Of a stretch of 6,466 nucleotides of DNA, positions 1 to 6,435 are shown piece by piece (the first letter of the stretch is position 1; each line of letters begins with the position of its first letter). The translations under genes were made by a program, and so were the position numbers. Source of the stretch: an uncultured Succinatimonas sp. (GTDB taxonomy: Bacteria > Pseudomonadota > Gammaproteobacteria > Enterobacterales > Succinivibrionaceae); the NCBI GenBank assembly GCA_900548485.1, contig URKL01000107.1, positions 1 to 6,466 on the forward strand, written 5' to 3'. Under the pieces are notes generated by a model that worked only from the letters and a program-made list of their open reading frames with translations, was not told where the DNA came from and made no database searches.

Positions 1-576
1 TGAGAACGCTTTCCTGAGTACGGTCGTTTGAGTCTTTGGCACGCCCTTCACGTTGCTCAAGCTGAACATGGTCCTGACAGTCAGGTTTTATTAGTTACTG
101 ACTCTATGGCCTTAGCCGATGGCGCGATGGAAGCTGTCAATTGCGAGTTAGAACATCTACCTCGTCGCGATATTGCTACTTTAGCTCTATCTAAAAGCAA
201 TATTATTGTTGTCCCAGATCTTGATACTGCAGTTTCAGTCTCAAATCGCTATGCACCTGAGCATTTAATCTTACAAGTAAAAGATCCTGAAACCTATATT
301 GATAGCCTGCACAACGCCGGTTCTATCTTTGTCGGAAGCTTTACTCCTGAATCCCTAGGTGACTATGCCTCTGGTACTAACCATACCCTACCAACCTATG
401 GTTACGCAAAAACCTTCTCTGCTTTAGGTACTGACGATTATCGTCGTCGTTATACTATTCAAAGAGCAACACAAGAAGGATTACGTCAGATTTCTACAAC
501 TGTGCAGACCTTAGCTCGTGCTGAGAGTTTAGAAGCACACCGTTTAGCTGTTGCTGTCCGTATTGGAGATGAATAA
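1..576 (+). CDS. hisD: Histidinol dehydrogenase, C-terminal part (5' end outside window)
   Basis: HisD is the zinc-dependent cytosolic enzyme that oxidises L-histidinol twice with NAD+ to give histidine. The visible part holds most of the active site: QAEHG at 58-72 carries the zinc ligands Gln and His (Gln259/His262 in E. coli), YAPEHL at 253-267 carries the catalytic Glu-His pair, GDYASGTNH starting at 358 carries the zinc Asp, and LEAH ending at 540 carries the last zinc His. From about position 55 to the TAA at 574-576 the match to HisD is clean. Upstream of that it is not: a TGA lies in the same frame at 1-3, an ENAF reading typical of HisD sits in another frame at 2-13, and 13-54 does not match the family. 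The TTG at 28 is therefore not a believable start. The gene must begin outside the window. The edge disruption is either a sequence or assembly error, or a real frameshift. Confidence 0.93.
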
Positions 577-1658
577 TGGATTTTAATGAGATTACGGTAA
601 AACATGTTCGTACTTTAAAACCTTATCAATCTGCTCGTCGTATTGGTGGACACGGTCATAACTTTTTAAATGCTAATGAGTCCCCTAAAAGTGAAGGTTA
701 TTTCATAAATTCTTCATCTTTTAACCGTTATCCTGATTGTCAGCCTGAAGAGTTAATTGAGCGCTTTGCTGATTATGCTAATGTGCATAAAGAGCAAGTA
801 ATTGCCACTCGTGGCTCTGATGAAGCTTTAGGTTTAATTGTTAGAACCTTTGTTGAAAGCGATGGCTCTGAGGGAGTTTTAATTGCCCCTCCTACCTATG
901 GTATGTATGAGGTTGCAGCTCGCACTAATAATGTACAAGTTGCTTATGCTAAACGCCATGAGGATTTTTCCTTAGATGCAGATTTGCTTTTAGAGGGTGT
1001 CAAAGAGGCTTCCTTTAAAATTAAGGCTATCTTTATCGATAGTCCCGCAAATCCTTTAGGTATTGTCTTTAAAAAAGATGAGCTTATTAAACTTTTAACT
1101 GCTTTGCCTGAGACTTTAATTGTTTTAGATGAAGCTTATGTTGAGTTTGCCAATAAAGAAGACGATTACACAGATCTTGTTAATGAGTATGACAATTTAA
1201 TTGTCACCCGTACTCTGTCAAAGGCTTTTGCCTTAGCAGGTATTCGCTGTGGCTTTGCTATTGCCAAACCGCAAATTATCAAGACTATGTTAAAGGTTAT
1301 AGATCCTTACCCAATTTGTGATCCTGTAGCCCAGATTGCAATTCAAGCCCTTACTGATCACGGTGTCCATATGACCTATGCTCGTATTATGGAATGCAAT
1401 CGTCGTCGTGAGCAACTTGAAGTCGAGCTTAAAGCTTTACCCATTGTCGAAAAAGTCTTTGAAAGCTTAGGCAACTTCCTCTTAGTAAAATTTAAAGATG
1501 GTCCTGCTGTTTTTGATTTTATGGCCAAACGTGGAGTAATTTTAAGATCTTTTGAGGACAAACCAGGTCTTAAAAACTGTGTACGTATTTCCATTGGCTC
1601 TAATGAGGAATTAGACGAGCTTATGCGAGGCTTAACAGCCTTTGACGAGCAGTGTTAA
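576..1658 (+). CDS. hisC: Histidinol-phosphate aminotransferase
   Basis: HisC is a cytosolic PLP enzyme that moves an amino group from glutamate to imidazole acetol phosphate, giving histidinol phosphate. The 360-residue protein is of normal length (E. coli about 356) and is a fold-type I aminotransferase. Visible motifs are LNANESP near residue 31, SPANPLG at 156-162 with the PLP-contacting Asn159, LDEAYVEF at 184-191 with Asp185 and Tyr188, TRTLSKAFALAG with the Schiff-base lysine Lys216 (codon 1221-1223), and CVRISIG near 335-341 with the substrate-binding Arg337. The ATG at 576 shares its A with the hisD stop (TAATG), and GGAG at 565-568 serves as SD, so translation is probably coupled to hisD. 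The SPANPLG form differs slightly from the more common SPNNPTG but keeps the key Asn. Nothing suggests damage. Confidence 0.97.
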   Translation: MDFNEITVKHVRTLKPYQSARRIGGHGHNFLNANESPKSEGYFINSSSFNRYPDCQPEELIERFADYANVHKEQVIATRGSDEALGLIVRTFVESDGSEGVLIAPPTYGMYEVAARTNNVQVAYAKRHEDFSLDADLLLEGVKEASFKIKAIFIDSPANPLGIVFKKDELIKLLTALPETLIVLDEAYVEFANKEDDYTDLVNEYDNLIVTRTLSKAFALAGIRCGFAIAKPQIIKTMLKVIDPYPICDPVAQIAIQALTDHGVHMTYARIMECNRRREQLEVELKALPIVEKVFESLGNFLLVKFKDGPAVFDFMAKRGVILRSFEDKPGLKNCVRISIGSNEELDELMRGLTAFDEQC

Positions 1659-1692
1659 TAGCACAACACACGCTCTTGGTTAGAGTTTTTAT

Positions 1693-1720
1693 TAAGGTGC
1701 AAATCAAATTTTGCACCTTA
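1693..1720 (+). other. Perfect 11-bp inverted repeat (RNA hairpin) upstream of hisB
   Basis: The arms TAAGGTGCAAA (1693-1703) and TTTGCACCTTA (1710-1720) are exact reverse complements around a 6-base loop, TCAAAT. The stem would form a stable hairpin in the transcript. It is followed by TAAAATTATT, not a run of T, so it is a poor intrinsic terminator on the + strand. On the - strand the following bases are A-rich, so it is not a terminator there either. A role in stabilising or processing the distal mRNA, or as a palindromic protein-binding site, fits better. The hairpin itself is certain from the sequence; its role is unknown. Confidence 0.7.
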
Positions 1721-1752
1721 TAAAATTATTTCCAAGACCAATTTTCCAAAAT

Positions 1753-1759
1753 AAAGGAG
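1753..1759 (+). promoter_or_regulatory. Strong SD placed for a leader ORF, not for hisB
   Basis: AAAGGAG at 1753-1759 is a strong ribosome binding site. It lies four bases before an ATG at 1764, but 50 bases before the hisB ATG at 1810. No good SD is visible directly before 1810, where the preceding bases are T-rich and then GCAGATACTCT. Ribosomes recruited here would start the short frame at 1764 and could reach hisB only by termination and reinitiation, or through RNA folding. Confidence 0.6.
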
Positions 1760-1763
1760 AAAA

Positions 1764-1832
1764 ATGGCTCTTATACTAATAAGTAGTACATTTTTCTTGC
1801 AGATACTCTATGAAAAAATACCTCTTTATTGA
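1764..1832 (+). CDS. Possible 22-residue leader peptide overlapping hisB start
   Basis: An ATG at 1764 with a well-spaced SD opens a 22-codon frame, starting MALILISSTFF and ending YEKIPLY, that stops at TGA 1830-1832. It overlaps the first 23 bases of hisB in another frame. It contains no histidine, so it is not a classical His attenuator peptide. All four Ile codons are ATA, although the neighbouring genes mostly use ATT and ATC, which argues against a selected protein. It may act through the process of translation, by delivering ribosomes to the poorly marked hisB start, or it may be a chance frame. I recognise no family. The strong SD is the only positive evidence for expression. Confidence 0.3.
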   Translation: MALILISSTFFLQILYEKIPLY

Positions 1833-2913
1833 TCGCGATGGTACTTTAATCGCTGAACCTGATGATTTTCAGGTTGATAGCACCGATAAGGTTGTTTTTG
1901 AACCCTTTGTCATTCCCGCCTTATTAAGACTTATAGCTCACGGTTACACCCTTGTTATGGTTTCTAATCAAGACGGTTTAGGAACATCCTCCTTTCCGCT
2001 TGAGACCTTCACTAAAGCTCACGAGTTAATTGTTAATACTCTTGAGAGCCAAGGTGTTAACTTTGAGCAGATTTTAATTTGCCCTCATAAGCCTGAAGAT
2101 CATTGTGATTGCCGTAAGCCTCATTTAGGTTTGGTAATGTCATATCTTAAAGATACCTCCTGGGATAGAAATGCCTCCTATTTTATTGGTGATCGTGACA
2201 CCGACGTAGAAATGGGACTTAATATGGGCATCAAGAGTATTCGCTATAATCGTGAAAATATTGGCTGGAAAGCTATCGCCGAGGGTTTATGCTTAACGCC
2301 TCGTGTAGCTACAGTTGAACGTAATACTAAAGAAACCCAAATTAAGATCTCAGTCGATCTTGATCATCAAGGACAAAGCCACTTTGATACTGGTATGGGC
2401 TTTTTTGATCATATGCTCGATCAAATTGCTACTCACGGCGGTATCAGTATTAATGCTTGTGTTAAGGGCGATCTCCATGTTGATGAACACCATTCAATTG
2501 AAGATACTGGTATTGCCTTAGGTCAGGCTATCTTAAAAGCCTTAGGTGATAAACGTGGTATAGGCCGTTTTGGTTTTGTCCTGCCTATGGATGAGGTTTA
2601 TGCTGAAGTCTTCTCAGATAAGCTCAACGAGGATAATGTCACTGTAGCTTTAGATATTTCCGGCCGTCCGCATGTAGAATTTGATTTAGATGCAGCATTT
2701 ACTTGTGACGAAGTAGGTCAAATGCCTACGCAGATGGTAGGACATTTCTTTGAATCTTTAGCTGTTGCTTTAGGTTTAACCTTACATATGAAAGTCACCA
2801 AAGGTAATGCTCATCACCAAGTTGAAGCCTTATTTAAAGCATTTGGTCGTGCTTTGCGTCAAGCTTTAGCTGTACATGGTAATGAATTACCCTCATCTAA
2901 GGGCAAACTTTAG
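1810..2913 (+). CDS. hisB: Bifunctional histidinol-phosphatase / imidazoleglycerol-phosphate dehydratase
   Basis: The fused gammaproteobacterial-type HisB performs the dehydration of imidazole glycerol phosphate and, two steps later, the dephosphorylation of histidinol phosphate. Residues 1-165 are the HAD phosphatase: FIDRDGT with nucleophile Asp8 and Asp10, SNQDG at 52-56, a zinc loop (Cys91, His93, Cys99, Cys101), Lys103, and GDRDTD at 127-132. Residues from about 168 are the dehydratase, a di-manganese family: RNTKETQI, HMLDQIATHG, DEHHSIEDTG (225-234), GRPH, GNAHHQVEALFKAFGRALRQ and the C-terminal PSSKG. The length is 367, 12 more than I recall for E. coli (355), explained mainly by an insertion at residues 268-279. 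The ATG at 1810 gives the canonical MKKYLFIDRDGT beginning; an in-frame TAA at 1780-1782 and no intervening start codon exclude a longer form. It lacks a clear SD of its own. All catalytic motifs of both halves are present. Confidence 0.97.
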   Translation: MKKYLFIDRDGTLIAEPDDFQVDSTDKVVFEPFVIPALLRLIAHGYTLVMVSNQDGLGTSSFPLETFTKAHELIVNTLESQGVNFEQILICPHKPEDHCDCRKPHLGLVMSYLKDTSWDRNASYFIGDRDTDVEMGLNMGIKSIRYNRENIGWKAIAEGLCLTPRVATVERNTKETQIKISVDLDHQGQSHFDTGMGFFDHMLDQIATHGGISINACVKGDLHVDEHHSIEDTGIALGQAILKALGDKRGIGRFGFVLPMDEVYAEVFSDKLNEDNVTVALDISGRPHVEFDLDAAFTCDEVGQMPTQMVGHFFESLAVALGLTLHMKVTKGNAHHQVEALFKAFGRALRQALAVHGNELPSSKGKL

Positions 2914-2917
2914 GAGG
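2911..2917 (+). promoter_or_regulatory. SD of hisH merged with the hisB stop codon
   Basis: TAGGAGG contains the hisB TAG stop (2911-2913) and an almost complete SD for the GTG start of hisH at 2922. Ribosomes terminating on hisB are thus positioned to restart on hisH. The same design recurs at the hisH-hisA junction, where the hisH TAG at 3528-3530 is part of TAGGAG (3528-3533) before the hisA GTG at 3542. This supports both GTG start choices. Confidence 0.75.
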
Positions 2918-2921
2918 CTCT

Positions 2922-3530
2922 GTGTCAATCGCAATTATAGATACTGGCTCAGCTAACTTAAACTCAGTATTTCAAGCTTTTAAGCGTTTAGGCTATGAGG
3001 CCACCATCTCTTCTAATATTGAAGAAATCGATAAAGCTTCACATTTAGTTCTTCCTGGCGTAGGTACTGCCTGCGCAGTTATGGATGGTGTTTTAAAGTA
3101 TGGTCTTAAAGACTACATTTTAAATAATAAAAAACCATTATTAGGCATTTGCTTAGGAATGCAGATCTTAGCTACCTCTTCAGAAGAAGTTCCTTTAAAT
3201 GCACAAGAAAAGGAAATTTTAAGCTTAGATCTAATCCACGCTAAGGTAAAAAAGCTTCAAAGCAATAATTTAAGATTACCTCATATGGGTTGGAATACTG
3301 TACATCATACAGATCATCCTTTATTTGAAGGTATCAAACAAGATGCCTACTTCTATTTTGACCATTCTTTTGCTATGGAACTCAATGAAAATGCCATTGG
3401 TATTAGCGATTATGGTCAAAAATTTGCCGCTGCTGTAGCTATTGATAATTTTATGGGAGTGCAATTCCACCCCGAAAAATCCTCTGCTGCAGGTGAGCGT
3501 TTATTATCTAATTTCATCGACAACTTTTAG
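2922..3530 (+). CDS. hisH: Imidazole glycerol phosphate synthase, glutaminase subunit
   Basis: HisH is a class I glutamine amidotransferase. It hydrolyses glutamine and passes ammonia through a tunnel to HisF, with which it forms a heterodimer. At 202 residues it has normal length. Visible are IIDTGSANLNSV at the N-terminus, the oxyanion loop LPGVGTA (44-50), the nucleophile Cys77 in GICLGMQ (75-81), PHMGWN (120-125), and the His183-Glu185 pair in QFHPEKS. The GTG start at 2922 is supported by AGGAGG at 2912-2917. One small oddity is YFDHSF at 145-150, where E. coli has YFVHSY, placing an Asp beside the conserved His. The gene sits eight bases after hisB and directly before hisA and hisF, as in the enteric operon, so subunit supply to HisF is probably matched by co-translation. 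Confidence 0.96.
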   Translation: MSIAIIDTGSANLNSVFQAFKRLGYEATISSNIEEIDKASHLVLPGVGTACAVMDGVLKYGLKDYILNNKKPLLGICLGMQILATSSEEVPLNAQEKEILSLDLIHAKVKKLQSNNLRLPHMGWNTVHHTDHPLFEGIKQDAYFYFDHSFAMELNENAIGISDYGQKFAAAVAIDNFMGVQFHPEKSSAAGERLLSNFIDNF

Positions 3531-3541
3531 GAGCCTTTGAG

Positions 3542-4276
3542 GTGATAATTCCCGCTTTAGATCTGCTTTATGGCAATGTAGTACGCTTAAAGCAAGGTGA
3601 TTATGCCAAACGTACTGTATTCAATGTCGATCCTGTACACAAAATCCTCGAGGCTGCTCATCAGGGTGCTGAGCTTGTACATATTGTTGACTTGCAAGGT
3701 GCTAAGGATCCCATCAAAAGACAAAAAGCTTTAATTGAGCGTATTGTAAAATGCTCACCACTTCCAATTCAAACCGGTGGTGGTATTCGTAGTGCTTATG
3801 ACGTTGAAAATCTTTTAAAATTAGGTGTAGAACGTGTAGTAATTGGTTCTATAGCGGTAAAGAATCCGCAAATGGTTAGAAGTTTTTTCAAACTTTTTGG
3901 TCCTGAGCATTTAACCTTAGCTTTAGATGTACGTGTAGAAAATGGCGTACCTTATGTTGCAACACACGGTTGGCTTAAGACCTCCAATCAAAGTATTGAT
4001 GCTGTTTTACGCCATTATTTACCTTATAAGCTCAAACACTTATTGGTAACTGATATTAGTCGTGACGGCATGATGCAAGGTTGCAATACCGATCTCTATG
4101 CCATCTTAGCTAAAAAATATCCATCTTTAGATATCATTGCCTCAGGCGGTATCTCTAATTTAGATGATATTAAAGCTGTAGCCGCTTCAGGAGCAACTTC
4201 CGTAGTTTTAGGTCGTGCGCTTTTAGAGCGTCGTTTCACTGTTGAGGAGGCCTTAAAATGCTGGCCAAACGCATAA
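3542..4276 (+). CDS. hisA: ProFAR isomerase (phosphoribosylformimino-5-aminoimidazole carboxamide ribotide isomerase)
   Basis: HisA is a TIM-barrel enzyme that performs the Amadori rearrangement of ProFAR to PRFAR, the substrate of HisF. The 244-residue protein matches the family end to end: [15 protein letters not shown] with catalytic Asp7, [11 protein letters not shown] (47-57), the phosphate loop TGGGIRS (78-84), [16 protein letters not shown] (126-131), GW near 143-144, TDISRDG (170-176) with the second catalytic Asp175, and the C-terminal phosphate sites ASGGIS and VLGRALL. The two halves show the internal (beta/alpha)4 repeat expected for HisA/HisF. The GTG at 3542 begins exactly at the conserved N-terminus and has AGGAG at 3529-3533. 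The 3' end overlaps hisF by 19 bases, an overlap also seen in enteric operons. Nothing is unusual in the protein. Confidence 0.97.
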   Translation: MIIPALDLLYGNVVRLKQGDYAKRTVFNVDPVHKILEAAHQGAELVHIVDLQGAKDPIKRQKALIERIVKCSPLPIQTGGGIRSAYDVENLLKLGVERVVIGSIAVKNPQMVRSFFKLFGPEHLTLALDVRVENGVPYVATHGWLKTSNQSIDAVLRHYLPYKLKHLLVTDISRDGMMQGCNTDLYAILAKKYPSLDIIASGGISNLDDIKAVAASGATSVVLGRALLERRFTVEEALKCWPNA

Positions 4277-5031
4277 TTCCTTGTTTAGATGTACGTGATG
4301 GTGTTGTCGTCAAGGGAGTGCAGTTCCGTGATCATGAAATCATGGGCTCAATTTTAGATCTTGCTAAGCGCTACGCCGATGAAGGTGCTGATGAGCTTGT
4401 ATTCTACGATATTACCGCCTCCTCTGATGGCAGACGAGTTGATAAATCCTGGATTGCAAGAGTTGCTGAAGTTATCAATATTCCATTTGCTGTTGCAGGT
4501 GGCATTAAAAGTATTGATGATGCACGTACTATCTTAGCCTATGGTGCAGATAAGATCTCTATCAACTCCCCTGCACTTGCCGATCCAAGCTTAATTACAA
4601 AGCTTGCCGATAAATTTGGCGTACAATGTGTAGTTGTGGGTATCGATAGTTTTTATGATGCGACTATAGGTGACTACGTAGTTAAACAATATACAGGTAA
4701 GGTTGAAAAGACCATTACCACTACTTGGAGAACTTTAGATTGGGTCTCTGAGGTTCAAAAACGTGGCGCCGGCGAAATTGTATTAAACATGATGAACCAA
4801 GATGGTATGCGTCGTGGTTACGATCTTACCCAATTGAGTAAAGTTCGTGAAATCTGTAATGTTCCCTTGATCGCCTCTGGTGGTGCTGGTAGCATGGAGC
4901 ACTTTGAACAAGCATTTAAAGTTGCTAGTGCTGATGGCGCTTTAGCTGCTTCCGTATTCCATAAGGGAATAATTCATATCCCAGAGCTTAAAGATTATTT
5001 AAAAGAAAAAGGAGTATGTATCCGTGATTAG
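4258..5031 (+). CDS. hisF: Imidazole glycerol phosphate synthase, cyclase subunit
   Basis: HisF is the TIM-barrel cyclase that uses ammonia from HisH to convert PRFAR into imidazole glycerol phosphate and AICAR, the latter returning to purine synthesis. The 257-residue protein is very close to E. coli HisF along its length: [14 protein letters not shown] with catalytic Asp11, the long conserved block [38 protein letters not shown] with catalytic Asp130, [11 protein letters not shown] near 173-183, LIASGGAG (204-211) and [10 protein letters not shown]. The ATG at 4258 lies inside hisA and is preceded by GAGGAGG at 4244-4250 at good spacing. The stop overlaps the hisI start by eight bases. It works in a complex with the hisH product two genes upstream. 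Confidence 0.98.
   Translation: MLAKRIIPCLDVRDGVVVKGVQFRDHEIMGSILDLAKRYADEGADELVFYDITASSDGRRVDKSWIARVAEVINIPFAVAGGIKSIDDARTILAYGADKISINSPALADPSLITKLADKFGVQCVVVGIDSFYDATIGDYVVKQYTGKVEKTITTTWRTLDWVSEVQKRGAGEIVLNMMNQDGMRRGYDLTQLSKVREICNVPLIASGGAGSMEHFEQAFKVASADGALAASVFHKGIIHIPELKDYLKEKGVCIRD
5009..5014 (+). promoter_or_regulatory. SD deciding the GTG start of hisI inside hisF
   Basis: AAGGAG lies nine bases before GTG 5024, within the last codons of hisF. The nearer ATG at 5016 is in another frame and meets TGA after three codons, so it is not the start. The SD and the eight-base overlap with hisF support GTG 5024. Confidence 0.65.
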
Positions 5032-5425
5032 ATATTTTCATGGTTTTAAAGACTATGCCGATCTTGATTTTGAAAAAGTTGGTGGTTTAATGCCGGCTAT
5101 TATTCAAGACTGCCAGACAGGTCAAGTTTTAATGCTAGGTTATATGAATGAAGAATCCTTACATAAAACCGTGGAAACTGGTCTTGTAACCTTCTTCTCT
5201 CGTACCAAGCAAAGACTTTGGACTAAAGGTGAGGAGAGCGGTCATTTCTTACGTATGCGTTCAATTGCCTGTGATTGCGATAATGACACCCTTTTAATTT
5301 TAGTTCGTCCTGAAGGACCTACTTGCCATAAAGGTACTACAAGCTGCTTTGATGCTTCTCCGCTGCCTGATTCTACTTGCAGATATTTAGCTCAAATGGA
5401 AATCTTAAAATGCAGCAGAGTGTAA
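5024..5425 (+). CDS. hisI: Phosphoribosyl-AMP cyclohydrolase without HisE domain
   Basis: HisI opens the adenine ring of phosphoribosyl-AMP to give ProFAR, the third step of the pathway. The 133-residue protein covers the complete cyclohydrolase domain: [36 protein letters not shown] (56-70), [12 protein letters not shown] (80-91) with metal-binding Asp84/86/88 and zinc Cys85, and [12 protein letters not shown] (98-109) with zinc Cys101 and Cys108. In enteric bacteria this domain is fused to a C-terminal HisE (phosphoribosyl-ATP pyrophosphatase) in a protein of about 200 residues. Here the protein ends at [13 protein letters not shown], about where the E. coli linker to HisE begins. No HisE motif follows in any frame that I could see; the TerC-like gene begins instead. 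The GTG start overlaps hisF by eight bases. Step 2 must be supplied by a separate gene if the pathway is complete. Confidence 0.95.
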   Translation: MIRYFHGFKDYADLDFEKVGGLMPAIIQDCQTGQVLMLGYMNEESLHKTVETGLVTFFSRTKQRLWTKGEESGHFLRMRSIACDCDNDTLLILVRPEGPTCHKGTTSCFDASPLPDSTCRYLAQMEILKCSRV

Positions 5426-6435
5426 ATACACATATAGGAATGGAAACTGAAACCGTAGTTATCTTTGCGGTTTTAGCTATCGTCGCCTTTTTAATCGATA
5501 TGTGGGCTCATCGTGGAGATAAGCCTATTTCCTTAACAGCAGCTTCTTTATGGACTCTCTTCTGGATTGCCATCGGTTTGAGCTTTGCTCTCTTCTTAGG
5601 TTATCACTTTAACTATGAAGTAGCCTCCTTATATCTTGCAGGTTATCTCTTTGAACAAGCGCTCTCAGTTGATAATCTCTTTGTAATGATGGCTATTTTC
5701 TCGTGGTTTGGAGTTCAGGATAAATACTGTCACCGTGTACTCTACTGGGGTGTTCTAGGTGCAGTAGTATTCCGCCTTATCTTCGTTGTTATCGGTGCCT
5801 CGCTCTTTGCAATGGGTCCTGTTGTTGAGCTAATCTTCGCCTTTGTAGTTTTACTCTCTGGCGTAATGATGCTCAAGAAAAAAGATAACGAGGAAGTTTC
5901 AGACTTCTCATCACACATTGCCTATAAAGCTGTAAAGTGGTTCTTCCCTATTTTCCCTAAAATGGTAGGCCATGCTTTCTTCTTAAGCCATAAAGAAGTT
6001 CAAGCTGAAATGGCAAAGCCTGAGAACAAGAACTTAGTGTTAAAGCGTACTGGTGCTTGGTTCTGTACTCCGTTATTCTTATGTTTAGCGGTTATTGAAA
6101 CTACTGATGTACTCTTTGCCTTTGACTCTGTTCCAGCTGTAATTGCTGTTTCTCGTGAACCTTTGATTGTTTACTCTGCAATGATGTTTGCGGTAATGGG
6201 CTTACGTTCTATGTACTTCGTTTTAGATGCTCTGCGTAAGTACTTAGTACACTTAGAAAAGGCTGTTATCGTCTTATTATTCTTCATCGCCTTTAAACTT
6301 GGTGCCGGTGCCTGTGAACACCTCTTTGGTTTTGGTACCCAGATCGACGTTTACGTCTCATTAGGCGTAATCGCTGTTATCTTAGGTATTGGCATTCTCT
6401 CAAGTTTTATCTTCCCCAAAAAAGAAGACAAATAA
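5410..6435 (+). CDS. TerC-family integral membrane protein (Alx-like)
   Basis: This is a hydrophobic inner-membrane protein of the TerC/Alx family (341 residues from ATG 5410), with about nine predicted membrane segments: roughly residues 15-31, 46-64, 73-98, 109-130, 136-154, 218-237, 252-276, 284-300 and 313-335. Family motifs are [15 protein letters not shown] (78-92, with Glu82, Asp88, Asn89) and [15 protein letters not shown] (230-244, with Glu230, Asp233, Asp239); their membrane acidic residues are thought to bind metal. Members are linked to tellurite resistance and, for E. coli Alx and Bacillus homologues, to manganese export or metalation of exported proteins; the substrate here is not known. 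Start choice is uncertain: TTG 5377 and ATG 5440 are in frame. ATG 5410 has a weak GGA nine bases upstream and overlaps hisI by 16 bases; ATG 5440 gives METETVVIF just before the first membrane segment, but its AGGA is directly adjacent. It is probably cotranscribed with the his genes. Confidence 0.88.
   Translation: MQQSVNTHIGMETETVVIFAVLAIVAFLIDMWAHRGDKPISLTAASLWTLFWIAIGLSFALFLGYHFNYEVASLYLAGYLFEQALSVDNLFVMMAIFSWFGVQDKYCHRVLYWGVLGAVVFRLIFVVIGASLFAMGPVVELIFAFVVLLSGVMMLKKKDNEEVSDFSSHIAYKAVKWFFPIFPKMVGHAFFLSHKEVQAEMAKPENKNLVLKRTGAWFCTPLFLCLAVIETTDVLFAFDSVPAVIAVSREPLIVYSAMMFAVMGLRSMYFVLDALRKYLVHLEKAVIVLLFFIAFKLGAGACEHLFGFGTQIDVYVSLGVIAVILGIGILSSFIFPKKEDK

Larger units (their letters stand above)
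1659..1809 (+). promoter_or_regulatory. Structured hisC-hisB intergenic leader
   Basis: This 151-base gap is the only sizeable one in an operon where other junctions overlap or lie within 11 bases. In order it holds a weak CTCT/AGAG stem (1673-1676 with 1682-1685) followed by five T; a perfect 11-bp inverted repeat (1693-1720); TCTTGG (1674-1679), which could pair with CCAAGA (1732-1737) around the repeat and would compete with the first stem; a strong SD at 1753-1759; and a TATACT box at 1772-1777 without a good -35 partner. It could be an internal promoter, an mRNA processing or stability element, or a partial terminator between hisDC and hisBHAFI. In Salmonella his mRNA, internal promoters and processing separate the distal cistrons, which makes such a role plausible. 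The function here is inferred, not shown. Confidence 0.45.

Noticed and set aside
28..576. TTG at 28 as the start of a complete short gene
   Set aside because: HisD is about 430 residues and the zinc motif QAEHG appears only 10 codons later, so this is the interior of hisD, not a separate gene.
1376..1594. 72-codon open frame on the - strand within hisC
   Set aside because: It lies wholly inside the well-supported hisC, has no recognisable motif, and its Ser/Lys/Arg-rich composition is typical of a shadow frame.
1673..1690. Intrinsic terminator after hisC
   Set aside because: The stem is only four base pairs (CTCT/AGAG) before T5. That is too weak to call a terminator, although it is noted as part of the leader structure.
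1719..1777. Internal sigma70 promoter for hisBHAFI (TAAAAT at 1721-1726 or TATACT at 1772-1777)
   Set aside because: Neither -10-like box has a convincing TTGACA-like partner at 16-18 bases, and AT-rich intergenic DNA gives such boxes by chance.
1764..1832. Histidine attenuator leader peptide
   Set aside because: The frame contains no histidine codons and lies inside the operon, not in front of the first gene.
2315..2521. 68-codon open frame on the + strand within hisB
   Set aside because: It is a shifted reading of the conserved dehydratase domain, with no SD and no recognisable protein features.
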